Assembly: GCA_947500585.1 (NCBI GenBank)
Contig: CANMSN010000003.1
Span: 1-64,000 of the forward strand
DNA from: an uncultured Flavobacteriaceae bacterium
GTDB taxonomy: Bacteria; Bacteroidota; Bacteroidia; Flavobacteriales; Flavobacteriaceae
Direction of reading: 5' to 3'
DNA length: 64,000 nucleotides
Shown here: positions 35,798 to 44,943 of the stretch, piece by piece
Layout: the number at the start of each line of letters is the position of its first letter
Position numbering within the stretch: the stretch's first letter is position 1
Position numbers and translations under genes: made by a program
Notes under the pieces: generated by a model
Database searches by the model: none
What the model saw: the letters and a program-made list of their open reading frames with translations, nothing else
Told to the model about the DNA's origin: nothing

Positions 35798-38700
35798 ACT
35801 AAAACTTTTGAATTTTGAAGTATTTCTCTAACCTCAGATTTACAACTTCCACAACCTAAACCTGCACCTGTAGTGTTACATAACTGTGTGAAATCGGTAC
35901 ACCCTTTTGCAATAGCGTCTTCAATATTACCCGCTCCTACTTGACTGCATGAACAAACGAGCTTTCCTAAAACAGGCACATCGTTTGATGAACCTCGGAG
36001 TAACTTATCACGCTTATCTGCCATTTCAATTTTACTTTCAATCATGGTTTTAAATTCGGCGAACTCATTTTTATCGCCCATTAAAACCGCACCAACGAGT
36101 AAGTCGTCCTTAACAATACACTTTTTATAATAGCGTTTTTTAATGTCGGTAAAAATTATTTCTTCATAACTTTCGTCATTTTCTGGCACATTAATATCGC
36201 CAATACTACATAAACTTAAATCGTTAAATTTTAAAATATTCATTAAAACGGAACCATTATACGAACTACTAATATCACCAGCTATAAAATTAGCTAGAAT
36301 AGTAGCCTGCTCTTCTGCTGCAGAAGTAATTCCGAATAATTGATTGTTATATTCAGCTATTTCACCAATAGCAAAAATGTCTGGATGTGACGATTGTAAA
36401 TGCTGATTCACCTTAACGCCTCTAGTACAACTTATACCATTTTCCCTTGCTATCTCTACATTGGGAATGGTTCCAATAGCGTACACAATAGCATTGGCTG
36501 TTATGAGTTTCCCACTTTTAAGCGTGATGTTTAAATCTCCCGTATCTTCATCATCAAACACTGTACTTACTTCATTATCAAAATAAATTTGAATCCCTCG
36601 TTCTTGAACATCCAAAGCTAATAACTTACTAGAAACTATATCTAATTGACGCTCCATTAAACGAGAACCACGCTGAATAATCGTGATTTTAGCATTTTTG
36701 TGCTTCATCGCCGCAGCTAATTCCAACCCAAGTAATCCGCCACCAACAATAACGACATGCTGTTCTTCTGGAGGTAAACCTGTTGCATCTAAGTAGGTTT
36801 TAAATTTATCGGCATCGCTTTTATTACGCATGGTAAAACGTCCCGGTAAATCTATTTGAACATCATTTGGAATAAAAGCGCGACTGCCTGTTGCCAGTAT
36901 TAATTTATCAAAGCTGTGGGCTTCTCCATTATTATCTGTAACCGATTTATTGTCTTTATCAACTTTAGAAATATAGGTTTCGGGATGCAAATGAACATTG
37001 AGTTTATTAAGCTCTTTGTTCTTTATTTTTAAAAGTTGTTCCCATGTTAATTCTTCGGTAACATATTCTGGTAACAAGACTCTGTTATAAAACAAATTAG
37101 GTTCTTTTGAAAACACATGAATTTCATCCGTTTCATTTTGTTCTCTGTAATTTTGTATAAATCTAAATGCTGCAGCACCTGCACCGGCTACTATTATTTT
37201 TTCAACTGCTTTTTTATATTTTGAAACTGAAACACGCGTGAACTTAAAATCTGGTTCTTTTGATACAGGATCTATGTGCGTATTGGTTAAATTATTAACT
37301 CTGTTTAAGTTACTTTGCATTTGTTTACCCCAATGCATTGGCATAAACACTACACCTTTTTTTATAGTATCTGTAACTTTAGCACGCATTCTTACCAATC
37401 CATTTTCACCCTTAATTTCTGTAATGTCGCCGTTTTTAATTTTATATAAAAAGGCATCTACAGGATTAATTTCTAAAACAGGTGTTGGATAATGCGTTTT
37501 TAACCTTGATACCTTTCCTGTTTTTGTCATGGTATGCCATTGATCACGCACACGACCTGTTGTTAAAATTAATGGAAACTCATTATTGGGTTGTACAGAT
37601 GTGTTGGCTATAGACGTTGGTAAATTAAATTGTGCTTTCTGTGTTGGCGTATAAAACTTTTTATCCTCAAATAACCTTGGCGTCCCTTCATGCCTGTGTT
37701 CTGGAACTGGCCATTGAAAAGTGCCTTCGGTTTTTAATCTATCGTAATTTAAATATGAGACATCAATATTAGTGCCTTTAGTCATTAATGCGTATTCATC
37801 ATAAATTTCGCTTGCATTACTATAATTAAAGCCTCTAAAGCCCATACGTTGTGCAAAATCGCAGAATATTTCAACATCTGGTCTGGCTTCTCCAGGAGCT
37901 TCAATTTCTTTGGGTAAATATGAAATGCGCCTTTCAGAATTCGTCATCGTACCTTCTTTCTCTAACCATGCTGCTGCAGGTAGTACCAAATCTGCAAAAG
38001 CTACGGTATCCGATTTATGAGAAATCTCTTGAACCACCACAAACTTTGCATTTTTCATGGCTTTTTCAATACGGTTCAAATTTGGCAGACTTACTAATGG
38101 ATTTGTACAAGCTATCCAAACCGCTTTCATTTTGCCACTTTCCATAGCATCAAACATTTCGGTAGCTGTCAATCCTGGTTTTGGATTGATCTTATCAACA
38201 CCCCAAAACTGAGCCACTTCCTGACGATGTTTCTCATTCATTAAATCTTTATGAACCGCCAATAAATTTGCCATTCCTCCTACTTCTCGTCCGCCCATAG
38301 CATTTGGCTGACCTGTTAATGAAAAAGGACCTGCTCCAGGTTTTCCAACCTGACCCGTAATTAATGATAAATTTAAAAGCGATACATTTTTATCGGTGCC
38401 TACCATACTTTGGTTTAAGCCCATCGCCCACATACTTATAAATCCTTTTGAAAGCCCAATAATATCTGCTGCTTTCTGAATGTCTTTTTCTGGAACACCA
38501 CATAATTTTGACGCTTGTTTTAAAGATGTTTTAAAGATTAAGTCTTTGTATTCCTTAAAGCCTTCAGTATGATTATTTATAAAATATTCGTCAATCAACC
38601 CGCGTTTATACAAGCATCTACCAATAGCATTGTATAAAATAACATCAGTTCCAGGGAGGAGTTGTAAATGTAAATCTGCAAAATTAGCTGAGTCTGTTTT

Positions 38701-39315
38701 ACGAGGATCTACAACAATAATTTTTACATTGGGATTATCTTCTTTGCGTTTTTCAATACGTCTAAACAAAATAGGATGACACCACGCAGGATTTGCGCCT
38801 GTAATTAAAAAAGTATCTGCCAATTCAATATCGGCATAAGAAATTGGCACACTATCTTCTCCAAAAGTTTTTTTATAACCAACAACCGCTGAACTCATAC
38901 ACAAACGTGAGTTGGTATCAATGTTATTGGTACCTAAAAAGCCTTTAGTTAGTTTATTCGCTATATAATATTCTTCTGTTAAACTTTGTCCAGACACGTA
39001 AAACCCAACACTATCTGGTCCGTGTTTTTTTATAATTGATTTAAAAACGCTTGCTGCTCTATCTAAGGCATCGTCCCAACTTACGCGCTCGCGAGGATGA
39101 GAACGACTCCAACGCATTTCTGGGTAAAGAATCCTATCTGAAGTATCATTAGCTACGTAATGCAGATTCATGCCTTTAGAACACAACATGCCTTTATTTA
39201 CAGGATGATCTTTATCGCCTTCAACCAGCACCTTGTTATTACTGTCTTTTTTTACAATAATACCACAGCCTACACCACAATAGGAACATGTTGTTTTTAC
39301 TTCATTCTTAATCAT
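35794..39315 (-). CDS. nasA: assimilatory nitrate reductase fused to flavin reductase and BFD domain
   Basis: 1173 aa. The N-terminal 4Fe-4S motif has C10, C13, C17 and C45; the bis-MGD molybdenum domain runs to about 690, with a putative Mo ligand in NSRLCMSSAVVGYKK. Then an FAD/NAD(P) pyridine-nucleotide oxidoreductase domain of the NirB/NasB type (about 705-1110; IIVAGAGAAAFRF, VVIVGGGLLGLELAAA), and a C-terminal BFD 2Fe-2S domain (CSCSQVGAGN, GCGSCKSEV). It thus combines NasA and NasB in one chain. Transcribed leftward with the rubredoxin-tailed gene. An operator of the nitrate type lies about 175 bp upstream of the ATG. Confidence 0.92.
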   Translation of the reverse strand: MIKNEVKTTCSYCGVGCGIIVKKDSNNKVLVEGDKDHPVNKGMLCSKGMNLHYVANDTSDRILYPEMRWSRSHPRERVSWDDALDRAASVFKSIIKKHGPDSVGFYVSGQSLTEEYYIANKLTKGFLGTNNIDTNSRLCMSSAVVGYKKTFGEDSVPISYADIELADTFLITGANPAWCHPILFRRIEKRKEDNPNVKIIVVDPRKTDSANFADLHLQLLPGTDVILYNAIGRCLYKRGLIDEYFINNHTEGFKEYKDLIFKTSLKQASKLCGVPEKDIQKAADIIGLSKGFISMWAMGLNQSMVGTDKNVSLLNLSLITGQVGKPGAGPFSLTGQPNAMGGREVGGMANLLAVHKDLMNEKHRQEVAQFWGVDKINPKPGLTATEMFDAMESGKMKAVWIACTNPLVSLPNLNRIEKAMKNAKFVVVQEISHKSDTVAFADLVLPAAAWLEKEGTMTNSERRISYLPKEIEAPGEARPDVEIFCDFAQRMGFRGFNYSNASEIYDEYALMTKGTNIDVSYLNYDRLKTEGTFQWPVPEHRHEGTPRLFEDKKFYTPTQKAQFNLPTSIANTSVQPNNEFPLILTTGRVRDQWHTMTKTGKVSRLKTHYPTPVLEINPVDAFLYKIKNGDITEIKGENGLVRMRAKVTDTIKKGVVFMPMHWGKQMQSNLNRVNNLTNTHIDPVSKEPDFKFTRVSVSKYKKAVEKIIVAGAGAAAFRFIQNYREQNETDEIHVFSKEPNLFYNRVLLPEYVTEELTWEQLLKIKNKELNKLNVHLHPETYISKVDKDNKSVTDNNGEAHSFDKLILATGSRAFIPNDVQIDLPGRFTMRNKSDADKFKTYLDATGLPPEEQHVVIVGGGLLGLELAAAMKHKNAKITIIQRGSRLMERQLDIVSSKLLALDVQERGIQIYFDNEVSTVFDDEDTGDLNITLKSGKLITANAIVYAIGTIPNVEIARENGISCTRGVKVNQHLQSSHPDIFAIGEIAEYNNQLFGITSAAEEQATILANFIAGDISSSYNGSVLMNILKFNDLSLCSIGDINVPENDESYEEIIFTDIKKRYYKKCIVKDDLLVGAVLMGDKNEFAEFKTMIESKIEMADKRDKLLRGSSNDVPVLGKLVCSCSQVGAGNIEDAIAKGCTDFTQLCNTTGAGLGCGSCKSEVREILQNSKVLV

Positions 39316-39628
39316 TTATGCAGTGTTTTTTTACTAATTAAAACATTAAAATTATACAAAACAAATACGGGTTTCATTATTCTGAATACCATAAAAAATG
39401 AAGTTCTAAATTTTGAAATCTACATTTTTTGTAAATGAAAACTTCAGAATAAGAAGTGATGCTATATATAATTTCATTCAATCAAAACTACGTATAAATA
39501 CTTAATTTTAAAAATAAAAATACGTATTTAAAGATAAATATGAGATTAATAGTTTTGGTTTGAGGGTTTTGAGGATTTGGTAAAATGATTATTGAAAATT
39601 ATAGGTTTTTAATTATTATCTTTAAATC
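39316..39628. other. divergent promoter region of nitrate reductase and serine-hydrolase-like gene
   Basis: A 313-bp gene-free spacer between the two divergent genes. It holds one nitrate-type operator (39489-39504) and an AAATACGTATTT palindrome (39518-39529), which is at best a weak relative. Nothing else distinct is visible. Confidence 0.5.
39489..39504. promoter_or_regulatory. nitrate-regulon operator upstream of nitrate reductase
   Basis: TACGTATAAATACTTA. Its gene-proximal TA is shared with a minus-strand TAGTTTTG (39483-39490), matching TAnnTTTG, the same 2-bp overlap found at nirB and the FNR-like gene. It lies about 170 bp from the ATG, leaving a long leader. Confidence 0.72.
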
Positions 39629-40819
39629 ATGAATTTTAGAAACAAAGTAATAAAACTGATATTTTATATTAATATGGTATTGGTTTGCCTGATTTCTTGT
39701 AGAAATTCGGATTCTAAACCCAAAAACGATTATAAAAGCTTTATAAATATTAAGATTGATACTTTGGCTAATCGATATCTTCAGTTGAATAGATTTAGCG
39801 GTACAATTTTAGTAAATAAAGGAGATTCTTTAATTTATAGTAATCATTTTGGTCTAGCAGATTATGAAAACAACCTGCCATTTACAAACGCAACTTCTTT
39901 CAAAATAGGAGGACTATCCAAGCTATTTACTGCCAAAATAATTCAAAAATTAATAAGTGAGAATAAATTAAAACTGGAAGATTCCCTATCAAAATATCTT
40001 CCGACAACGAAAACTTATAAGACCATAGAAGATTTAATTAATACTGATTCATTAAACATAAATTCTAATTATAACTTTTTAGGAGAGCTAATTGAAAAAA
40101 TAAGCGGAGAAAGCTTTCAAACTAATATTGACAATTATTCAAAGCAAATTGGTTTAAATAACACCTATTACAAAAATGATAATAAGAATTTAGCAATCGG
40201 TTACCTTTTTAGTAATTACAGAGGAAAAGGAAATGAGTTACACATGTCGCCATCTTACAATTTACAAGAAGCTTTTAGTAGTTTTGGTATAAAATCTAAT
40301 GCTAAAGATATATTAAAGATTATCGATTATGACAAATCTATTGATATTCATGGCTACATAGAAAATGATGGTTTTAGCTATTCTGTTGTAAATAATCCTC
40401 AAACTGAAATATCTATTATTGTCCTGAGCAACCGCAGACATCCAGTAACTAAAGAAATTTCTAATGCGATAAATTCAATTATAGAAGAAAAAGAATACAG
40501 ACTACCGCTATTAAGAAAACCATTTAAAATAAACACAAGTCTACTTAAAAACTATTCGGGAACTTATATTATAAATGAAAATATAAGCTTCGACGTTGTG
40601 ACTGAAAATGACAGCCTCTTTGTTTTGATGGGAGAAAATAAAATCAATCTAATTCCACAAAGCTCAAATCAATTCTACATGACACAATCTGATGCAGCAA
40701 TGCGATTCATAAAAGATTCGACTGGCATAGTCTCCGAAGTTATTCTTTTGGATGGCTTTTTGGATGGGAATTCAGTAAAAAGAGTATCTAATAGTTCTAA
40801 ATCAACTGAAACTCCTTAG
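39629..40819 (+). CDS. beta-lactamase-like lipoprotein without catalytic residues
   Basis: 396 aa with a lipoprotein signal ending LISC (C24). The body is a class C beta-lactamase/serine hydrolase fold (FSGTILVNKGDSLIYSNHFGLADYE; FKIGGLSKLFTA; NFLGELIEKISGES). In active members the SxxK motif reads GSxSK; here it is GGLSK (residue 95 is Gly in place of the nucleophilic Ser), and the YxN tyrosine appears as Asn. It is therefore probably a binding or scaffold protein, not a hydrolase. Its 3' end overlaps the narL-like gene by 23 bp on the opposite strand. No link to nitrate metabolism is obvious. Confidence 0.8.
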   Translation: MNFRNKVIKLIFYINMVLVCLISCRNSDSKPKNDYKSFINIKIDTLANRYLQLNRFSGTILVNKGDSLIYSNHFGLADYENNLPFTNATSFKIGGLSKLFTAKIIQKLISENKLKLEDSLSKYLPTTKTYKTIEDLINTDSLNINSNYNFLGELIEKISGESFQTNIDNYSKQIGLNNTYYKNDNKNLAIGYLFSNYRGKGNELHMSPSYNLQEAFSSFGIKSNAKDILKIIDYDKSIDIHGYIENDGFSYSVVNNPQTEISIIVLSNRRHPVTKEISNAINSIIEEKEYRLPLLRKPFKINTSLLKNYSGTYIINENISFDVVTENDSLFVLMGENKINLIPQSSNQFYMTQSDAAMRFIKDSTGIVSEVILLDGFLDGNSVKRVSNSSKSTETP

Positions 40820-41456
40820 CCTTATTGCTAAGTTCCATTAAGTTCTTAACTTCAAGTTTTTTCATTAAATTAAAACGGTGTACTTCAGCAGTACGCTTGC
40901 TAATTTGAAGTTCATCAGCAATATCTTTATTATTCTTAAGCTGTAAGACCAAATTAAGTATTTGTTTTTCGCGTTTAGTTAAGTTAAACGGATCTTCTTT
41001 TAATATTTGCTCAGGCTTAGTTGCTGTATTGGTATTTCCATTCACAAAATTATTCATTATGATAGCAGAAACATCACCTGAAAAATATTTACCTCCAGTA
41101 GCCACTTTATTTATCGCCTTTAAAAACTCTTCTTTACTAGCTCCTTTTAACAAATAACCGTCTGCTCCAGCCTGAATAGCTTGTACAACATATTCTTCAG
41201 AATCATGCATCGACAAAACAAGTGTTTTTATATTTGGGTAAGACTTACTCATTTCCGAAACAACCTCAATACCATTCATTTCTGGCATTCTAATATCAAC
41301 AATCAATACATCGGGATTGCTTCTTTCAACAACAATTAAGGCTTCCTTCCCGTTAGAGGCTTCATCAATCACCGTAATACCACTTTGGTCTTCTAATAAG
41401 GCTTTTATACCGTCTCTAACCAAAACATGGTCGTCTGCTAAAGCTACATTGATCAT
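40797..41456 (-). CDS. narL: NarL/LuxR-type response regulator
   Basis: 219 aa: receiver domain (phospho-acceptor D54; acidic D8, D9; IVDIRMPEMNG) and a C-terminal LuxR-type HTH (about 150-215; LTKREKQILNLVLQLKNNKDIADEL). It pairs naturally with the NarX-like kinase encoded about 660 bp upstream. One nitrate-type operator lies 46 bp before its ATG, within the end of the RidA-like gene, suggesting its own regulated promoter. By position in the nitrate cluster it probably controls nitrate or nitrite genes. Symbol given by analogy only. Confidence 0.88.
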   Translation of the reverse strand: MINVALADDHVLVRDGIKALLEDQSGITVIDEASNGKEALIVVERSNPDVLIVDIRMPEMNGIEVVSEMSKSYPNIKTLVLSMHDSEEYVVQAIQAGADGYLLKGASKEEFLKAINKVATGGKYFSGDVSAIIMNNFVNGNTNTATKPEQILKEDPFNLTKREKQILNLVLQLKNNKDIADELQISKRTAEVHRFNLMKKLEVKNLMELSNKAKEFQLI

Positions 41457-41502
41457 ATCTATCTATGAATTTTAAGTATTATGTATCAAAAATAATAATT
41501 TT

Positions 41503-41518
41503 TAAGTAATACTACGTA
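41503..41518. promoter_or_regulatory. nitrate-regulon operator upstream of the narL-like gene
   Basis: TAAGTAATACTACGTA, an exact match in the reverse orientation. A minus-strand TATTTTTG (41487-41494), matching TAnnTTTG, is separated from it by 8 nt, i.e. exactly 10 bp further than at nirB and the nitrate reductase. It overlaps the last codons of the RidA-like gene. Confidence 0.7.
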
Positions 41519-41901
41519 TTTTTCGATTTTAGTGCAGTAACTTGAATTTCTATTTTCATTTTTTCATCTGCAAGTCCTGCTGAAAACATAGTTGCTGCAG
41601 GTTTAATGTCTCCAAAGTACTTTTTTAATACTGGCCAACATTTTTCGAAAAGGCTTACATCTGGTAAAATATAAGTAACTCTTACTATATCTGATAATTT
41701 AGCATCTGCCTTTTCAAGTGTGTTTTTTATATTGACTAAACATTGTTCAGTTTGCTCAACGATATCATCACTAATAGTCATTGTATTGTAATCGTAACCT
41801 GTAGTTCCTGATACAAACACCCAATTATCTTGTACAACTGCTCTTGAATATCCTATATTTTCTTCAAAACTTGAACCTGAACTTATTAGTTTTCTTTTCA
41901 T
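41512..41901 (-). CDS. RidA/YjgF-family protein lacking the catalytic arginine
   Basis: 129 aa, complete RidA fold. Family segments SGTTGYDYNTMTISDDIVEQTEQCLVNIKNTL and VRVTYILPD are present. In RidA enamine/imine deaminases an Arg precedes the final beta-strands; here the corresponding stretch is IKPAATMFSAGLADEKMKIEIQ, without that Arg, so classical deaminase activity is doubtful. It lies between the two-component genes, on the same strand, after a 218-bp repeat-rich gap. Confidence 0.85.
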   Translation of the reverse strand: MKRKLISSGSSFEENIGYSRAVVQDNWVFVSGTTGYDYNTMTISDDIVEQTEQCLVNIKNTLEKADAKLSDIVRVTYILPDVSLFEKCWPVLKKYFGDIKPAATMFSAGLADEKMKIEIQVTALKSKNT

Positions 41902-42025
41902 TATCGTAATTATAATACTTGTTAGGTAGAGCGCAGTCGAAACCTGTTTTTTTAATAGCTAATATCGCAAAACCTTTCGACAGCAATCTAGGGGGACAAA
42001 AATAAAGAATTTTGATTCCCGTTTT

Positions 42026-42060
42026 CACTTCGACTTCACTTCGACTTCGCTCAGTGACCG
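42026..42060. repeat. dispersed repeat CACTTCGACT...GCTCAGTG
   Basis: Two tandem copies of CACTTCGACT (42026-42035 and 42038-42047) run into TCGCTCAGTGACC. A related element is found at 56961-57007 at the start of the adenine deaminase gene. The rest of the gap between the kinase and RidA genes (41902-42119) holds no gene that I can see. Confidence 0.65.
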
Positions 42061-42119
42061 CTCGAAAATCATAGCTTCAAAAGTAACTACGAGGTAAAAC
42101 CTCGAGGAATTCTTTTCGA

Positions 42120-43934
42120 TTAAACCAAAGGGATATTTAAAGTAACCCGAGTGCCTTTACCCGCTTCCGAAGTTAAAAACAAACGTCCATCAATATATTT
42201 AATGCGTTCTCGCATAAACGTCATACCCATACCACCATCTCCATTTTTTACATTTTTAACCTTTTTGGGATCAAAACCTTTTCCATTATCATCTATTACA
42301 ATACTTAAAATATCTTCGCTGTGTGTTAATGACACCAAAATATGTGTAGATTCTGCATATTTAATAGCATTATTAATAGCTTCTTGAGTAATACGATATA
42401 TGTTTATTTCTGTCAATGATTCTAAACGCTCATTAAAATCTGTTCTATTGAATAACACAATCTCTTTCCCTGTAAGTCTTGTTAATTCTTTTACTAATTT
42501 ATTAAGTGCAGGTACAATACCATGATCGGCAAGTTCTGGTGGTGTTAAGTTAAACGTTGCGGTTCTTACACCTTTTATAATATTGGTTGTTAGCTCTTTA
42601 AGATGATTTATTTTAAGTGCTGTTTTATCAATATCTGAAATATCAATGCTTTCTAAATTATACTTTAAACCTGTAAGCATTTGCCCTATACCATCATGAA
42701 CATCTTTCGCTATACGGTTTTGCTCTTTTTCTTGATTTTCTATAATCTTACTTGATATAATTTTTTGCTGACTCATTTTTTCCTCATAACTGTAAGTCGT
42801 TAAGCGCTCTATTTCTAATTGCGCCTCTTTTCGCTTCGTTATTTCTGAGCCTATTATCAATAATTCTGTTTTTTCTTCAATCGGGCTATACGGTATAATT
42901 GCCATTTCTAACCAAACATCTGTATTATCATTTATGGTTGCTTTTACTTCGCCTTGCCAACCTGTTTTTTTATGTTTTAAAATTAAATCTTCTATGGCTA
43001 GTTGCTCATTTTTACGTCCTGAGAGCACTTCTGAAATGCTCAAATTCGTACTAAATTTATTAAATTTAAAGAGACGCGAAAACTTTTTTCCCATATGGAT
43101 AATAATACCATCTGGTTGAACTCTAGCAAACAATAAAGTTTCATCCATCGCCTGACTTAAAGCACGGAGTTCTTTTATAGATTTCTCTTTAGCAATACTC
43201 AGTTTATCTGCATCAAAAGCCATTTTTTTAGCTGTTCTTTCAGCTTTTAATAATTCTGCTAAAGTGTTTTTTACAGATTTTGCTGCTGGCCAGAATATAA
43301 ACAGAAATTCACCCAGTAAAATTATAAGTGTTAATGCAGTAAGCCAAAGTTCTAAATTACGCAACCAACTTACCTTTTCGTCAGCTTCAAAATCATATTG
43401 ATTTACAATTTTATCCATCATTAAAAGAAATTCTCCTTCCTTTGCTTTTATACTTTCAATCTCTTCTGTAAAAGCACTAACTGGCATAGGTGGAACATTC
43501 TCAAGCTTTGTTATAATGGATTCTGAAGCATTACTAATAGAACTAAATGATAGGTTTAAACTTTGAAACATGCGTATCACTTCAATACTATTCTTTCCTG
43601 GTAAACCTAAACTGTCATTTCCTCTTTGAAGGGCATGATGTGACAATCGCCAAAGTGATAAGGTTTGTTTTAATTTATCTTTTATGAGGATTCTGTTTTC
43701 AATATTTGGCTCTGTTGATAGTAAAAGAATCTCTTTTGTTAATTTCTGACTTAACATACGCTGTCTTCCAGCGACATTAATAACCGTAGAGTCACTTTGT
43801 TGAGATTTTAAGTGATTACGAATTAAGAGTTGACTAATAATAACGGAAAGCGCAATGGTGCTTAAGGCAATTACATACAAACGGCTCAGTTTATCAAACG
43901 TACGTTGATCTAAAGAATTACCGTTTTTAGTCAT
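42120..43934 (-). CDS. narX: NarX-like sensor histidine kinase with PilJ-type sensor domain
   Basis: 604 aa. TM1 at about 18-38, periplasmic helical PilJ/NarX-like domain (about 40-190), TM2 at about 196-216, a PAS-like domain (about 255-370), then HisKA_3 (phospho-acceptor H413 in KDVHDGIGQ) and HATPase_c (DDNGKGFD; GDGGMGMTFMRERI). Residues 51-64, VINVAGRQRMLSQK, resemble the P-box of NarX/NarQ that binds nitrate, so this is a plausible nitrate/nitrite sensor. It is read in the nirB-nirD-DUF4202 direction (10-bp gap), and its likely partner is the NarL-like regulator. Confidence 0.85.
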   Translation of the reverse strand: MTKNGNSLDQRTFDKLSRLYVIALSTIALSVIISQLLIRNHLKSQQSDSTVINVAGRQRMLSQKLTKEILLLSTEPNIENRILIKDKLKQTLSLWRLSHHALQRGNDSLGLPGKNSIEVIRMFQSLNLSFSSISNASESIITKLENVPPMPVSAFTEEIESIKAKEGEFLLMMDKIVNQYDFEADEKVSWLRNLELWLTALTLIILLGEFLFIFWPAAKSVKNTLAELLKAERTAKKMAFDADKLSIAKEKSIKELRALSQAMDETLLFARVQPDGIIIHMGKKFSRLFKFNKFSTNLSISEVLSGRKNEQLAIEDLILKHKKTGWQGEVKATINDNTDVWLEMAIIPYSPIEEKTELLIIGSEITKRKEAQLEIERLTTYSYEEKMSQQKIISSKIIENQEKEQNRIAKDVHDGIGQMLTGLKYNLESIDISDIDKTALKINHLKELTTNIIKGVRTATFNLTPPELADHGIVPALNKLVKELTRLTGKEIVLFNRTDFNERLESLTEINIYRITQEAINNAIKYAESTHILVSLTHSEDILSIVIDDNGKGFDPKKVKNVKNGDGGMGMTFMRERIKYIDGRLFLTSEAGKGTRVTLNIPLV

Positions 43935-43944
43935 ATTTTTCTAT

Positions 43945-44529
43945 TTAAGAAATCGCTTGTTTTACTAAAGCTAAACTTTTATCAGAAAATGGTAGTTTTA
44001 ATACTGCTTCATGGCCTTTGTTAGACATTTTTACCCAAGTTTTTTTCAAGATATCTATGATCTTTTCTTCGCTGTGCTTTGCAGCAAACTCTTCAAAATA
44101 ATAATCTAAAAAAACAAGGCAAATAGTATCTTCTAATATTTGGGTTTCTTCGTTCTTTTTAATGAGTTTTTTATTAATTAAAAAAGACACTCTATCTATA
44201 AATTGATTATCGAAACCTACTTGTTCAAGAATTTCTGCTGTTAATTGCGCGTGCATTTTTTTTAAAGTTTCTCGCCATTTTAAATAGCCTACCCTATCCA
44301 TTGGGTATTCGTCTCTAGCTATTTTCCAACGACAGATATGTTGTGCTCTTGCTGCTATTTGAAGTGCCTTAGAAGCATTTGGATTAAACTGCAACAACTT
44401 TCTTGTCATCCGTTGCGAATACAATAATTCCTTTGGATAATCTAAACCAGTAACTTGGTAGGTATTTACATCTTCAGAATTTTTCTTATCAATTAGTGCA
44501 ATGGCAGTTTCGAATCTTGTAGGCTTCAT
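43945..44529 (-). CDS. DUF4202 family protein
   Basis: 194-aa soluble, mostly helical protein, which I recognise as DUF4202. Conserved-looking His/Arg-rich segments (AARAQHICRWKIARDEYPMDRVGYLKWRETLKKMHA near residues 60-105, LEDTICLVFLDYYFEEFA near 133-150) suggest a metal- or nucleotide-binding helical bundle, possibly HD-like. It lies between nirD (10 bp) and the sensor kinase gene (10 bp) on the same strand, so it is part of the nitrite reductase operon. Function unknown. Confidence 0.82.
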   Translation of the reverse strand: MKPTRFETAIALIDKKNSEDVNTYQVTGLDYPKELLYSQRMTRKLLQFNPNASKALQIAARAQHICRWKIARDEYPMDRVGYLKWRETLKKMHAQLTAEILEQVGFDNQFIDRVSFLINKKLIKKNEETQILEDTICLVFLDYYFEEFAAKHSEEKIIDILKKTWVKMSNKGHEAVLKLPFSDKSLALVKQAIS

Positions 44530-44539
44530 TTTTCATGTT

Positions 44540-44917
44540 TTAATCTGAAAAGCCAATATACACATTTTCTGCTTCAATTTTTACTGGATATGTTGCAATA
44601 GCATCCATGTCTCCATTCAAATTTTCACCGTTTTCTAATGAAAATGTTTTTTTATGCAACGGACAAGCAACCTTTGGAATTCCCTTGTGATCTCCAATCA
44701 TACCACGAGACAACACCATTTCCATTTTATGCGGACAAATATTTTGGCAAGCATACCATCTATTTAACCTAGCAAAATTAAAAACAGCAATCTGTTTGTC
44801 TTTGTATTTTACACAAGCACCACCATCTATTGGAAAATCATTTACTGATGCTGCTTTAAACCAAACTTTTACATCTTCTTCTTTGGTAGTCTTATATTTT
44901 TCTAGGATTTCTTCCAT
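44540..44917 (-). CDS. nirD: nitrite reductase small subunit, Rieske type
   Basis: 125-aa Rieske-fold partner of NirB. The cluster ligands are present as CPH (near residues 60-62) and CPLH (near 85-88), so unlike E. coli NirD this one can hold a 2Fe-2S cluster. It follows nirB by 26 bp in the same direction. Localised in the cytoplasm. Confidence 0.9.
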   Translation of the reverse strand: MEEILEKYKTTKEEDVKVWFKAASVNDFPIDGGACVKYKDKQIAVFNFARLNRWYACQNICPHKMEMVLSRGMIGDHKGIPKVACPLHKKTFSLENGENLNGDMDAIATYPVKIEAENVYIGFSD

Positions 44918-44943
44918 GCTTACTTTAAATTTTGTGTATTAAA

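Noticed and set aside
39511-39530. AAATACGTATTT palindrome between nitrate reductase and the serine-hydrolase-like gene
   Set aside because: Only one half-site matches the operator consensus; treated as AT-rich coincidence or a decayed site.
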